From positions 1 to 39,240 of the forward strand of contig NW_013546887.1 in NCBI RefSeq assembly GCF_000711695.1: 39,240 bases of DNA. Direction: 5' to 3'. The DNA is from Tilletiaria anomala UBC 951 (Eukaryota > Basidiomycota > Exobasidiomycetes > Georgefischeriales > Tilletiariaceae). The translations under genes were made by a program, and so were the position numbers. This document shows, piece after piece, positions 1 to 11,557 of this stretch (the stretch's first letter is position 1; each line of letters starts with the position of its first letter). The notes beneath the pieces were generated by a model. That model was not told the DNA's origin. It saw only the letters and a program-made list of their open reading frames with translations, and ran no database searches.

Positions 1-1248
1 TCGTCCTCTTCGTCCTCCTCTTCCACCTCGTCCTCCTCGTCATCAGCGTCTCGCTCTTGCTGTGCCTCGGCCGCAGGTGATGGGTAGACTTGCGAAGGAG
101 GACAGCGAGACACTGTGTTGGTTGGGATAGCTGTATGTATGTGTTGTAGCTGAGCGGCGTGCCGTTTTTGTGGCGACTCATTGTAGATCGACGAGCTTTC
201 GAGGCCATAGAAATTGCCATCTGGCAGCAACGCCTGGGGCACGTCCAAAGCCCGCTTCCTACCCTTACGTGGCGAACTATTGGTGCGTGTACGTCTGGCG
301 TATCTGTAGTCTCCCTCCGTAAGGTGAGCATTTGCCATAGTTCCTGTTGCCGGGCCAAAGTTCGTTTGGGCAGGGGTACTAGCGCTGCTGAAGCCAGCCA
401 TGCATTCAGTGTTGACCATCCAATTAATTGCAGCTCCCATGCCCATGTCATCGGCTGTCGCGCCTCCTATGGCTGCACCCGGAAGATTGATGCCCAAACT
501 CGCATCGAATTCGAAATCCGGGTCAACAAGATACGGGTCAAAGTCGGGGTCATCGTCCTCTTGCTCTTCCTCAAAATCCATCATCATGAAGGGAAGCCCA
601 CCACTTCCTTGTAAATGACCCAGAGGCTGGCGTTGCATAGGCGAAGAAGAAATATGCGAGGTAGAGAGTCCAGAAGAATTCGATGGATTACCGCTGGTGG
701 AAGTCCGTTGTATAGGATGTGCAGTGTTCAAGATGGGCATGCCGGCCGGACCAGTAGTGGCATTCGCTGGGTAGTGACTGTTGCTGTCATTACCGCTATG
801 AGCGCCACGAAGTTTTTGTGCAGGATCTAAAGCAGAGTGGTTACGGCTGCTGCTCCTGTTATTGCTGATGTTGCTTATCGTCTGGTTGCGCTGCGCTTCT
901 TGTTGGCTCATAAGCTTTTGAAGCAAAGCAGTCAGATCTTGCTCTCTCAGCGACTGCTGCGAAGGAGACGCCGCAGCCGCTGGGCCATTGAGCTTGACCT
1001 GCAACGCATGCCAGAATCGCTGGAATCCATCCGCCCAAGATTTGAAAAAAGTTAGCCAGAGTGGGTACATCGCGCCGACACCCAAGCCATAATCGGCTCA
1101 CCTGTAGATTTGCCTGCTCCTCTGGTTTCAGCCCTTCACTGCTCCCGAGCACTTGCGTCAAGAAAGCGATGACGCTACCTGTATCTGCGGCCAGGGCAGC
1201 TGCGGCTGAATCCGCGGACTGCGCGCCGCCTTCTCTTGATGGATCCAT
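1..1248 (-). CDS. Unknown acidic, probably nuclear protein; C-terminus runs off the left edge
   Basis: Two exons give one open frame of about 388 codons that is still open at the window edge. Exon 1 is 1248-1102 (49 codons from the ATG), the intron is 1101-1020 (82 nt, GTGAGC..CAG, with a CTAAC branch-like site), and exon 2 runs from 1019 to the edge. The join keeps phase 0. The protein starts with an Ala/Glu-rich segment, then a Gln/Asn/Ser-rich disordered region, an acidic stretch with repeated D-P-D-F and D-D motifs, a basic patch (RKGRKR) that could be a nuclear localisation signal, and a Glu/Asp-rich run at the edge. That composition suits a chromatin or transcription protein, but I recognise no domain. 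A more upstream start in another frame (near 1427) is possible but less natural. Existence is fairly sure; function is unknown. Confidence 0.6.
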
Positions 1249-3406
1249 CTTTTCCTCGGACTCCCTTGGGCCATGGATGCTTTGACGTACTCAGGCGTGA
1301 TTGTCAGAGGCAGAGCACACGCTTTACATTGAGGGTAACCCTGCCCCTGCCATTTCCTGTCTTCCGCCGGCTCAGGAGATACCTTAGCAGTGCATTCTGG
1401 ACGTCGACGATCGCAGGGGATGTGCACCTGATAGTTAGGAGGGGAAGATGCTACTTGAAGTATATTACAACCGGTTGCTTACCCTCCTCAAGCGCAGTTA
1501 AACGAATACTTGAACCAGTCGCGTCACGGGAGGACGCGAATCGCGATGACGCCCTATAGCATTACGTAAGTATTTGTTTTATGGAAGATTTAAGCTCATG
1601 CAATCTCCACTGACCGTCTGCCCTACCAAGCCCTAGCTGGGTACACTTAGAAAGGCGCCAAGGGTTATAGGCGGCGGGTAACATGCAAAATATGGACTTA
1701 GTGTGTATTGACGATTGAGTGATGTCTGATGGAGTTGGACCATCTCTGCTCGCCTCGGGGTTGTGCAAGCTGTTCCTTTTTTTGCAACCCATTCCAGGCT
1801 GCACTTGAACCAAAATGTAATTGCCCCAATATATATGGCGCCTCTCGCCTCTCCAATCCAACATAACACACAGTACTCTGCAGAGCAGTATCATAAGACA
1901 GTAGGGCGAGAAGAGGATGTAGAGTGGCTTGTATTCGTGAAGTGAAATGGCCGACTGGATACAGATGGGTGTTCTAATATTCATAGGCGACAGCTGAGCT
2001 TGCGATTCCCTTAGTACAGCCGGTGTAGGCATAGCGAGATCGAAGGAAGCGATAACAAGATATTTGTGTAGGAGAAAGGGAAGCAGTTGGTCGAATAGCG
2101 AACGAGTAGAGGTTGGGCATAGCGAGTTGAGCATAAAAGATGTAATAGTGATGATGTTTACGTAGAGATGTCGATTGGTTTTGATGATGACGTTGCCACC
2201 GTTTGTGTTGTGCCTCAGATCCGGTTGTCTGTATCTGGCGGACAGCGGGCTTCCTACGCTGCCCATTTGCTAGTCGTGGCACCGGCCTACTGCGATGCTG
2301 CGGAGGAAGGCGGTGCGCATAGACGCCCTGGAAAACCGAAAAAGCTTCGCCGCAATCAATCTTGAGCAAAAAAGTTGCGGAGTGCTTCATTACGTGTCGC
2401 CGTTGTCCACAACCTGCCGGAAACCCGCAAGCGCCGGTACACAGTTCGTCCGCTCCACGGCGATTGCTCGAAGAGAAAGAAGTCGGAGCCTCCGAGGAAC
2501 AAGACGCTTTACTGATGAGTGCAGACAACACATTGCCGCGTTTGGTCTGTAGGCTGAACACTGCCAGGGCAGGCCTATAAGCCGCACCCTGGAGCGCCTG
2601 TGACTCTGTGAGCCTCCCCCCAAACGTACACTCATGCGCCAGGACCACACTAGCCCGTATGAAGAAGCTCATCTACGCCGATTAGTCGACTACGGAGCAC
2701 GGACGAGGGCACAACCGCGCGATGGTAAATAAACTTTGGAAAGGCGATGAAGCGAGCATAAATAGCTTGCGACGCTTTCACCGGCCCATCTCTGATTTAA
2801 CGTGCGCGCCACTGATCGACGCGTAGAGATGAGCACCATTTCTCCCGCTGTCTCCTCCGTGGTAGCTGATAAATACCGCCAAACGAGAGACGAGCGACAA
2901 CCCGCGCTGATGCATACACTTGTTTTTTCAGTTTCCGAAATCGGAGGATCGGTATTAATGGTATCTCGTGGTCTCCGCTCTTCTGTGATTTGTCACCTAA
3001 TCCTATCCAGTGTGAAAACCCTGCGGACATGCGACGACCAATCCAGATTCAGACAACCTTAAACTTCTCGCGTCTGTTCGCCGCATGGCGACACTTCTTG
3101 TTTGTTGGTCTTTCCATGGCGTCTTGGCGCCTTCCCGGTGCCGTCCCTCACACCTCACTACTCGATACTCACTTGCGCACTTTTAGTATGAGCTGAAGGG
3201 CTCGCCCCGCAAGACATGCGCATGGCAACCTATCGCACCCTCAGCCGATTTTCCCTTCCTTCACGTCGTCTGCGTTCAAGTCGCTGAAATGCCGATGATG
3301 ATAAAAGGAAGCGCACCATCTTGTACTGACCGGCGTCCCTGCATCAGCGTCTCCTCTGCTCGCGACTGGGTTCTTCTTCTTCGCTTGATCCGTTTCTTGT
3401 GAAAGG
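1249..3406. other. Long intergenic / upstream region between divergent genes
   Basis: This 2.2 kb separates the minus-strand gene ending the left edge from the plus-strand TLC-like gene. Two overlapping minus-strand open frames of about 230 codons (1562-2266 and 1974-2672) lie here in different frames. Neither shows a domain, coding-like amino-acid pattern or usable splice partner, so I treat them as chance. AT-rich TATA-like stretches occur near 2720 and 2756. The region could hold a long 5' leader or a non-coding transcript, but nothing in the sequence proves it. Confidence 0.4.
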
Positions 3407-4876
3407 ATGCCTCTCTCTTCGCCTAATCCTACCAGCGGTCTTGTTATAAGCGACCTGTATATGCAAGACTCCTGGTCAGTACAGCAATTCCGCGTATCCA
3501 GCACGACAATTGGCCCTGCTGACCAGCTCAATCCTGCATTCTGGCTTTGTCTTCTCATCATCGTCCTCCTCTTGAATGGTCTGCGCTCGTGCTTCTTCAA
3601 TCATGTGCTGGGCAAGGAGGTATGGAATCTCCATGGCTCGGAGCAGCAGCGCACAATGTGCATGTACTGCATGTACCTCATCGTGACGGGCGTTGCACTG
3701 GTCTTGCAGCTACTCAGCACCTCCAGTGCCTGCACTTAGCACTTAGACATTGCACCTGCGAAACGGATATTTGTGGCTGCTGAATTGATCGTGATGCTCT
3801 ATCTAACAGAGCTTCTTTACCGTAAGGTCAGGAGTGCTCAAGGGCCAGCAACGGTATTGACGATTTCGGACTGAATGAACTCCCCTGAATGCTTATACCG
3901 ACACATCAGGTGAAAGAATGCGCTACCGGATGGTTGCACACCACATATTCATCATTTTCATTATAGTGTACCTCAGCACCATGCTCCATCACACGTGAGT
4001 ATGTGCGAGACAGGCCGGGCTGGCGGCTTCTTCTCTATGTTCATGTCTCATGATTGTACAACCCCGTCCGACAGTCAAAACCCATCATACCTGCTCACGT
4101 GCCTGACCTTGACGTTTCAGGCGACAACAGAGCAGCTCACATTTGCATCACTACTTGCTTATCGTCTAGCAGCACAATGTCGTTCGCGTTGTGCTCGCTT
4201 TCTCCGCTATCCAATCTCTTCTGTGCAAGCTTGCCAGCATTATCGTCGCCATCTTCATCTGGGTAAAATGGCAGCGAGCAGAGAGTCAAATATCGACAAG
4301 TTTCGTATGAGCTGGTCAATCATATTTTGGCTATTCAGTGTGCAGCTTGTCGCGGACTAGGTCATTCAGGCATACAATCTTCTTCTTGTTGCCAAGAACA
4401 TGAAATCGCCGTGTCAGATCGCCTCGAACGGCGCGGTATCGGAACAGAAGTCAGCATCGACACAGTCACTTTCAGATCCCAAGCGCGGTATGTCGAGGCC
4501 AGCTAGAGCCGCAAATGGCAGCGTTGCATTCACCATGGAGGAGAAATCTCGGCGCGAGAAGGTCTTCTTGGAACAAGAGATGCAAGAGCCGGTCTTGAGG
4601 CGTTCGGGGAGTACGGGCAACAGTTATCGTCCGACACGCTTTCGTTTGAATTCGGCGACTTCGCAGTCACACTTACAACCTCAGTTTCACTCGCACCTGC
4701 ATTTCCCCCTGCCGCACATCTTAAGTTCCAAAATGCATAAATATGGCTCGAGCACATCGACGGCCTCGTTTGTGACATCTGTTGGAAGCGCAGCTTCTTT
4801 CGAACGACCTCAGCTGTCATCAGCACTCGCACGTTTCGTGCACCCGGAAGAACCTCGTCCTGCTTTCCATCTCTAA
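3407..4876 (+). pseudogene. TLC-like multi-pass membrane protein gene, probably decaying
   Basis: Four exon-like pieces are visible: 3407-3821, 3910-3994, 4075-4304 and 4370-4876, with introns of 88, 80 and 65 nt that have good GT..AG ends and compatible phases. Together they encode six or seven hydrophobic helices. Helix 3 runs into an E-L-L-Y-R motif and helix 4 begins with a paired histidine (V-A-H-H-I), an arrangement reminiscent of TRAM/LAG1/CLN8 (TLC) proteins. A later segment reads A-T-T-E-Q-L-T-F before a further helix, and a Ser-rich tail follows. Two defects stand out. A TAG lies in frame at 3737-3739 between helices 2 and 3, and the frame shifts by one base near 4165-4180. A 57-nt intron beginning GTGACG could remove the TAG but would also remove half a helix. 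The gene is therefore probably a recent pseudogene, unless the assembly has errors. The TLC assignment is an inference from motif layout. Confidence 0.5.
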
Positions 4877-5585
4877 AGAGAATGATCCGCTTGCAAGTGG
4901 TTCTGCAAGAGTACAGCATGGAAATGTGCGCTCGACATCTGCAGTCTCCTTCGTGCAAATACCATCAGCAGCACAGCGAAAGCCATTTCCACCATCACCC
5001 GCACCAGTCAAGATTGTATACCAGGGCTATATCGGCATCAAGAGAGCAGACTACCGGTCACATCCTTCTGGAGCTTCAATCACAACATCTTCCGAGGCGT
5101 CAGTATCAACAAAAGTACCACAATTGGCATTTCACCCACCCCCTCATTCATCACCCGCCTGTTAGCACACCCCGTTCATTCACGACTCGCAATGCAGCAA
5201 AGGGCAAGGCTCAATTTCTATCGAAGTCCGCGTCGTCAGGGTCGGCTCATCCCCGCATGCAGCACAGTCGCGCTAGTTCATAACCTAGCTTACGATGCAT
5301 CGTCTCTGGATATTCCGATGTTCCCCCCACATCAACCGGCAAAACAGCATGGGTTCCATGAAGGAGAGCATCCCCCTTCAAATCTTGTGTTTGTTGTACT
5401 TTCATCAATGCCCTCAAGGTAAATATCTGTACAATTACCCAAAAATAATACACCATGCGCTCCTACTGCTCGTCTGTGCAGCTCTTCAACCACTGCACCT
5501 ACCCAAGCCGAAAATATCTCGTGCCTAAACACAATTTTCTTGCTGCCAGACCGCGTGGACATCTAACAGCCAAAGGCCACCCAGA
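4877..5585. other. Low-complexity stretch between two decaying genes
   Basis: Three plus frames are open for 100-130 codons each (4782-5165, 4882-5283 and others), but they are Ser/His/Pro-rich and none has a domain. Part of this may be a former cytoplasmic tail of the TLC-like gene in a shifted frame. I see no independent gene. Confidence 0.4.
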
Positions 5586-6400
5586 AGCATCGCAACCGTA
5601 AAGGGTGGCGTGATAAGTGTTGCTACCGCTTACTATCTCATGCAGCTCACCTCTGCCCATCTTGACACGAAGCAATGGTCACCAACATCGAGTCGAACTG
5701 ATCAGCTTCAGGTGCAAGCGGCAAAGCAGGAGGTTTCCCTTCTGACAAACTGTGGTTCTTCGGGGGAAGCATGTGTAACGTAGCCCAGCTGAACTACAAG
5801 CCGCATCTCCTATTAGCGAAAAAGTAGCAATATGGATTTGGGCTGGTTGATGTGCTCGGGCTTGTTGTCAATCATTGTCAATGGCGGTGATACCGACAGT
5901 ACGGCCCGCTTCGGAAGCGGTGTGTTCCAGATACCGTGACCTGCCAACGCACTGCATCATCCTTCAATCATCCTCTGTAGTCGCGCCACAAGCGCTTTTC
6001 GCTTCCATGCAAGTGTAACGAAAGCGAACGTTTTCTTCGACACTCAGCGTCACCAATGCCCCCGAGCGCTTCGTGCGCTCGGATGGCACAATCTACGTGG
6101 CGGGCGAGAACATAGGCCCGATGTCGCCGCCAAATGGCACAGCTGATGTGCTTGCGGCAGAGCACGGTAGCGCAGAGATTCAGAAGCTGCTGAATGTGGT
6201 CAAGTATATCTGTTCAAGACTCGAAGTTACAGCTTCTTTCCAAGAGGTCTTTGACGGTCATGGAGAGGGAAGAGCAAGGCAGCAAGAGTGCTTACAACGC
6301 AGTTGTGTTACTGACTAGTAGGACCTGATGGCAAGCCCATCTTTGGGTCTTTAGCAGACTCGTCGCAAAGACAAAGGGCGGCCTTTGCAGCCCACTGAAC
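5586..6400 (+). pseudogene. Relic of FAD-dependent oxidoreductase (D-amino-acid-oxidase/Tda3-like family)
   Basis: Pieces of one flavoenzyme appear in the right order but in different frames. At 5586-5680 a degenerate Rossmann FAD-binding start reads G-G-V-I-S-V-A-T-A-Y-Y-L. At about 5715-5760 the family's S-G-K-A-G-G-F motif follows directly after an Ala/Ser-rich segment. At 6040-6240 a C-terminal block reads R-F-V-R-S-D-G-T-I-Y-V-A-G-E-N, matching the usual 'R-x-D-G-x-v-Y-v-x-G-E' strand. At about 6323-6350 there is D-G-K-P-I-F-G, the family's final FAD-contact region. Several stops and frame changes lie between, and the middle of the protein (roughly 5800-5980) is barely recognisable. This is an old pseudogene. 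Working family members oxidise amino groups of small substrates, often in peroxisomes or at endosomes. The exact substrate class cannot be told. Confidence 0.72.
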
Positions 6401-6504
6401 AGGTTGCGACATCGATGATCTTTAATTGAAGGAAATACAGCGATGGTGGGAGGCATCCTTATAGAGCACCGCACAGCTATTGCAATCAAACGTAGTTCGT
6501 CGCA

Positions 6505-6810
6505 TCAAACCCTGGGCGCCGCCACGCGCCATTCCTTATACACGTGGCTTGGCCGCCCAGCCGACGCGAGCCGGCTCCGCCTCTGGAGCTGTCGGCCGGC
6601 TAGCAGAAGACCAAGTGCGCTTGATCGCTCCCGCTCGGCCATAGTTCGCTTAAGCGTCTTTTTAAGCTCGAACCACTCTATCTTTTGAGTTGCTGCATTC
6701 ATCGCCCAGCCCGGGTTCGTGGTCGTAGCGGTGACGAAGCGCAGGCTCATGGCACGTGTCGCGTCGAAGCTCGGGAAGTACGCAGGCTGCGGGCAGGGCG
6801 TGCCGCACAA
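6505..6810 (-). CDS. Possible short ORF or exon, unidentified
   Basis: The frame ends at 6505 and has an ATG at 6750, giving 81 codons; a CAG splice-acceptor-like site lies a little upstream. The codons have GC-rich third positions, and the predicted protein includes an amphipathic basic helix (around K-I-E-W-F-E-L-K-K) followed by an Arg-rich tail. I recognise no family. It could be a small gene, the last exon of a lost gene, or chance. Confidence 0.22.
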   Translation of the reverse strand: MCGTPCPQPAYFPSFDATRAMSLRFVTATTTNPGWAMNAATQKIEWFELKKTLKRTMAERERSSALGLLLAGRQLQRRSRLASAGRPSHVYKEWRVAAPRV

Positions 6811-7006
6811 ACATGTTCTGGCAAGGGTACTTTAATCTCTGCTACACAATCCTCAAACGCGGAGCCGACGCATACCAGTTGGCCCGCTAAAGAATTTCGA
6901 TGGAGAATAAGGACGCCGGATGACCGATGAGAAGCGATCAAGAACTGATTTGAGGACTGGAGAGTCATGGTGGATGGTGGCAGAATTCACCAGTAACGTG
7001 CTACGT

Positions 7007-7049
7007 ACGCGTGCGTTCTAAACGAGTCACGTGACATATCGTCACGCGT
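7007..7049. promoter_or_regulatory. Cluster of two ACGCGT boxes and one palindromic E-box
   Basis: ACGCGT occurs at 7007-7012 and 7044-7049, and a ten-base palindrome GTCACGTGAC sits between them at 7026-7035. ACGCGT is the core bound by MBF-type factors that drive G1/S and DNA-repair genes in yeasts. CACGTG is bound by bHLH factors such as Cbf1. They lie about 290-335 bp upstream of the Rad4 start codon. Function here is inferred from these known motifs. Confidence 0.45.
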
Positions 7050-7341
7050 CTCAGTTGAGAGACTTCAAATCGACCACGTACATTTCATAACTCAGCATTA
7101 CCACTCGGAGAATTACACAAAGGTCTCCCAGATCAAGGCTTCCCTCGCTGCTTGCTGCATCAATTCATCTCAGCTGTGTCGGCCAGTTGACCCATCATAT
7201 TAAGTTGATGGTGGGCTCTTCGGGTGGCAGCTGTCGCGAGTCGTCAGGGAAAGCCAGGCAGGGTGGGTGCGCCGTGCTGCGTCCATAAGATCCACCTAAT
7301 GGTCCTCTTATCCACAGCAAAGCAGGCCGGAACTGACTAGG

Positions 7342-10300
7342 ATGCCAGACAACAACGCAGGCCAGAATGGGAAGGCTGGAGAGGAAGAGGAAGAGGAGAT
7401 GGAGTTCGAACAAGTCGAGATCCCTGAACAGGCACGCGCGCCCGCTTCAACCAAGGCTGCGCAGTTTTCCGCCACCATGAAAGCGGAAGATGAAGAGGAG
7501 ATGGAAGCGGTCGGAGTAGATTACGAGAATGATGAGATGGTGGAAGTTGGCGAGAATAGCGATGGTGAAGATATCTTGGCCGAAGTGGATGAAGACGGTG
7601 ATGATGATGAGGCCGACGAAGCCGCAGCTGCGTATGCAAATCTGTACGGAGAGGATGGTGCTGCACCCAAATCCACGAAATCCAAGCACCCTGCCTCGGC
7701 AAACAGCAACAGGTCCAAGGTCCAAGGCAAGAACGCAGCTCTGCGCGTTTATTTTGATGGGAAAGGGCAACATGCGGGCGTGACCATCTCCCTCGATTAT
7801 CAGTCGTCGCTGCAGCGCAAACGGAAACGAGAAGCGGATGCTGAAGAGGAGCGAAGACGTCAGAGACGGGAGAACATGATCACACCGCGTGATAGGCAGA
7901 ACCGCATCGTCGCGCACAAGCTGCATGTACTCGCCCTGCTTGCATGGGCGAAGGGACGGAATGCTATGTTACAAGACGATGAGCTGCAGGTGCGTCTGCT
8001 GGGCACATGCGAAATGCATCACCGGAAGCTCACTGCTGACTGTTCGGCTGTTGTTGACCGATGGACCAGGCTTGGCTCAGCGATCAAGCCCCCAAAAACT
8101 TGATAGAAAAACAAAAACGCATCACACCGCGCAAAGAGCCGAATCAACGAGAGCGTGTGCGCCTCTTCGAATCCTTCCTCACCCAACTGACGGAATGGTG
8201 GAAGGGACAGTTCAGGCTAGATTCCACCATGGTCGCCGGCGCAGCAATCCGTCAACCAGATATTGATCTAGTCAATGGGTCTGGTATCACCTTTGGCAAG
8301 ACCGGTAGAAGAGTTGATGGCTGGGTCTATGAAAGTGCTGCGCAGAGAGTAGATAGGCAAAAGGGGGAGAAGGAAGCCACGCAGAAATGGCAGGATAGGC
8401 AAGCGAAGAGCATCAAGGGGAAAGGGAAGGCCAATGATGATCCGAAGGGCAAAGGCAAGCAGGAAGCTAAAAGCTCAAGTGGTCAAGGGGGCCAGGGAGA
8501 TGGAGCGAAGCCACTGGAGAAGACGCCCGAAATCTCGATCTTTCCACCTGGCGCCGTTTCACACACCAAGCTACCCGCTTATTTGCGCCTCGCCAAGCCC
8601 GTCGAGAGAATATCCAATGCTTCCGATCTCTTGGACCGTGCGATGGAGATGCGCGGCTCGCGCGAGACAAGCGCCTCGCTCTTCGCAGGCCTGTGTCGCG
8701 CGCTGGGCATTCCCGCTCGACTCGTCATCAGTCCACAGGTGCCACCGTGGAGCGTCGCGGCTGCAAAGGTATCCAAGAGTGGAGGAAACGCGGTCGGTGA
8801 CATGAGCACGAATGCTGGCGGCACTGCGAGCGCAACAGCTAACGCGAGCACCGCGGCGAAGGTGCGAAAGCCGGGTAGCGAGGCAATGCGCCGCCTGCCG
8901 TCGGATGAAGCGACGAGCGACGACGACAAACAAGCCGCCACCTACTTGAGGGCAGACGAAGATGCCAGCAGCGCTTCGAAGATCCGCGCGAAAGGTAGCG
9001 TCTCGACAAGAATTCCTCAAGTCGCAAACGGGGCGAATGTCGCCAGCAGTGGGAGTTGCGCGCTTGCGACAACGACCCTTTCGCATCAATTCCTTGGTGG
9101 TGTTCGTAGCGCAACTGCGCGTGCGGCAGAGAAGGCTCAGGATGCGGCCACACATACTCATGGGACGATATATCGAGTTAACGCTAAAGGCAAGGGAAAA
9201 GGTAGAGTCGACGGTGCGGACAAAAACGGAAGCGATAGCGTGTCGGTCATCTCGCTCAGCGACAGCAGGGCCAGTTCGGTCGATGTGGTCTGGAATGGTG
9301 CAGGACTTTCTGCCAAACCAGGAGCCAAGACCAGCGTCAAACGCAGTACCGAAAGCGGAAGCGGTCGATTATTCGACGACGAGGATGACGAAAAGAGCGT
9401 GATCACTGTTCATTCAGACGCGTCTTCCGCTGCGATTAAGGCTCGAAGAAAGGGAAAGGGAACGAGTGGGGCGGCTGTCCTTAAGGAAGGCAAAGCAAGG
9501 CAGGCCGATGCTGAAGCCGAAGAGAACGACTACCGGGACGAAAAGTGGCGAGGACTCACGGCGCCGTTGAAAGTCACGCCCACCGTGAAGCTGCGCCCGC
9601 ACAGCCGACGACACGCCAAAACAGGGCATGTGGTGGCGGAAGGGGATGGCGAGCTAGAGCCGGTAAACTTGCAATACCCGCCTACCGTCTGGGTGGAGGC
9701 TTTCTCCAAGCCATTTCAGAAGTGGCTCACCGTCGATCCGATCCGCGGCTTTGTATTTGCCACCGGCAACAGGTACATGGAGCCCGTTGCCGCAGACCGG
9801 CAGAACAAGCTCGTGTACGTCGTGGCCTACGAGGAAGACGGCTACGCGCGCGATGTGACCGCTCGGTACACCCGGACGCTTCACAGCCGCATCGCACGTA
9901 TGCGTCCGCCGCCGAGCAAGGCCCATGGCGATTGGTGGGAAAGCGTCGTCCGGGCGATCTCGAGGCCTTTCAAGCTTGATCGTGACGCAGTCGAGGATGT
10001 GGAACTGGAAGACAACGCAAGTAAAGAGCCGATGCCTTCCAGTGTGGCAGGCTTTAAGGACCATCCGGTCTACGTGATTGAGAAGCACCTAAAGCGAGAC
10101 GAGGTGATCTTTCCTCCCACTAGCGCCGGTACATTCCAGAATACGCCAGTGTACCTCCGCTCCAACGTGCTTACTTGCCGCTCTGCGCGCCAGTGGATGA
10201 ACGAAGGTCGCGTTATCAAGGAAAACGAGCAGCCTTTGAAGCTGGTCAAGTCTAGGGCGTACACCATCGGTAATAAGCGAGTTGAAGAGCAAGCTAGAGC

Positions 10301-11557
10301 ACAAGGACAGCAGCTACCACAAGAAGGTCTCTATGCGCGTTTCCAGACCAAGATCTACAGGCCTCCTCCAATAGTCGACGGCAAGATTCCTACGAACTCG
10401 TTTGGCAACATCGACTTGTACGTCCCGAGCATGCTTCCAAAGGGCGCTGCGCACATTCCATTCAACGGATCGGCTAAAGTTGCCAAAAAGCTGGGCATTC
10501 CGTTTGCCGAGGCTGTTGTTGGTTTTGAATTTCGCAAATTCAAGGGCATGCCGAAAATGGGCGGCATCGTCGTTCTGGTAGAGCACGAGGAGGCTGTTCT
10601 AGATGTGAGTGCAATGGAGGCGAAATTTGGCGCTTGAAAGTGCAAGCTGCTTACATTGACTCGTTTTTCTAGGCATTCTGGGCATCCGAACATGCAAATG
10701 TCGAGCGTGAAGCCAAGAAGCGAGAGGAGCGAGCGCTTAGGAATTGGCGCCGGCTCATCAATGCGGTCAAGATTGCCGAGCGCGTTAATGCTGAATACGG
10801 CAGCGGTGATGGCAAGAAGAGATCAACAAGTACACAGCCCGAAGTCAGTCGTCTACGAATTCTGGACAACGACAATGCAGCAGAAATCCCCCAGGTACAA
10901 GCAGGTGGTTTCATTGTGGACGATGATGAGACGGCACCTGGAGGCTTTGTGGTCGATGAGAGTAGTGCGGAGGATAGAGAAGCGCAGAAGAATGGAGAGT
11001 CAGCTCGGACACCATCGGTTGTACCGAGCAAGTATGGTGGTAGCTGGAACAAACTCGGTGGCTGCTTCCAAGTTGGAGTACAAAATCGACTTGCAAAAGG
11101 GGTTCCGTCGGAAGAGGAGCTATCTGAGCCAGAATCGCCAGTCGCGCCTGACGAAGGCGAGCACATGCTCGCCCAGCGTTCTTCCCGCCGCGCCAAACGT
11201 GGAAAGATAGTATCCCTCGCCGAGATGATCTCCTCAGAGCAAGCAAAGGCGGAACCACCGAAGCCTGCCACTGCAGATTCAAAGGCGGGCCGGCAGAATG
11301 GGTGCAGGCGGAGTGCTAGGCGCATGCGCAGTCCAGAAGACGTGACCTTAGCTCAGCCTAGTGAACCGATACCCAAGCGCTTACGAAGAAGTCGTCCGAA
11401 TGGCACCAGGGCTGTGGCAAACGTGACATCATATGCCTCAGCGGCTCCTCGCAGATTGTCACGTAGATCGGACGCCGCTGCCAAGAACGCTCAAAAGCTT
11501 GAAGAGTCCAGACGGGCCGAGGAAGAACTGGACGCGATGCTAGACCACATGGAATAG
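7342..11557 (+). CDS. rad4: DNA damage recognition protein Rad4/XPC
   Basis: Three exons, 7342-7989, 8070-10604 and 10673-11557, with introns of 80 nt (GTGCGT..CAG) and 68 nt (GTGAGT..TAG), keep phase 0 and give 1355 aa. The protein should bind helix-distorting DNA lesions and start nucleotide excision repair in the nucleus, as Rad4/XPC does with Rad23. The N-terminus is acidic. A transglutaminase-like fold begins about residues 415-435 (G-L-C-R-A-L-G-I-P-A-R-L-V) and resumes about 752-824 (P-T-V-W-V-E-A-F, then K-W-L-T-V-D-P). Beta-hairpin domains 1-3 follow at roughly 878-1105, from H-P-V-Y-V-I-E-K-H to A-F-W-A-S-E-H across the second intron. The last 250 residues are acidic and disordered with a basic patch. 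The length exceeds yeast Rad4 (754 aa) and human XPC (940 aa), mostly because of an insertion of about 310 residues inside the transglutaminase fold. Confidence 0.95.

Larger units (their letters stand above)
6401..7341. other. Intergenic and Rad4 upstream region
   Basis: This holds the presumed promoter and 5' leader of the Rad4 gene. The main visible signals are the ACGCGT and CACGTG boxes listed separately. A short minus-strand frame at 6505-6810 has coding-like codons and is also listed separately. Confidence 0.5.

Noticed and set aside
1562-2672. Two overlapping minus-strand open frames of about 230 codons
   Set aside because: They overlap in different frames, contain no domain, have composition unlike the real genes here, and lack convincing splice partners.
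8571-9161. 196-codon minus-strand frame
   Set aside because: It is a GC-rich shadow of the Rad4 coding exon.
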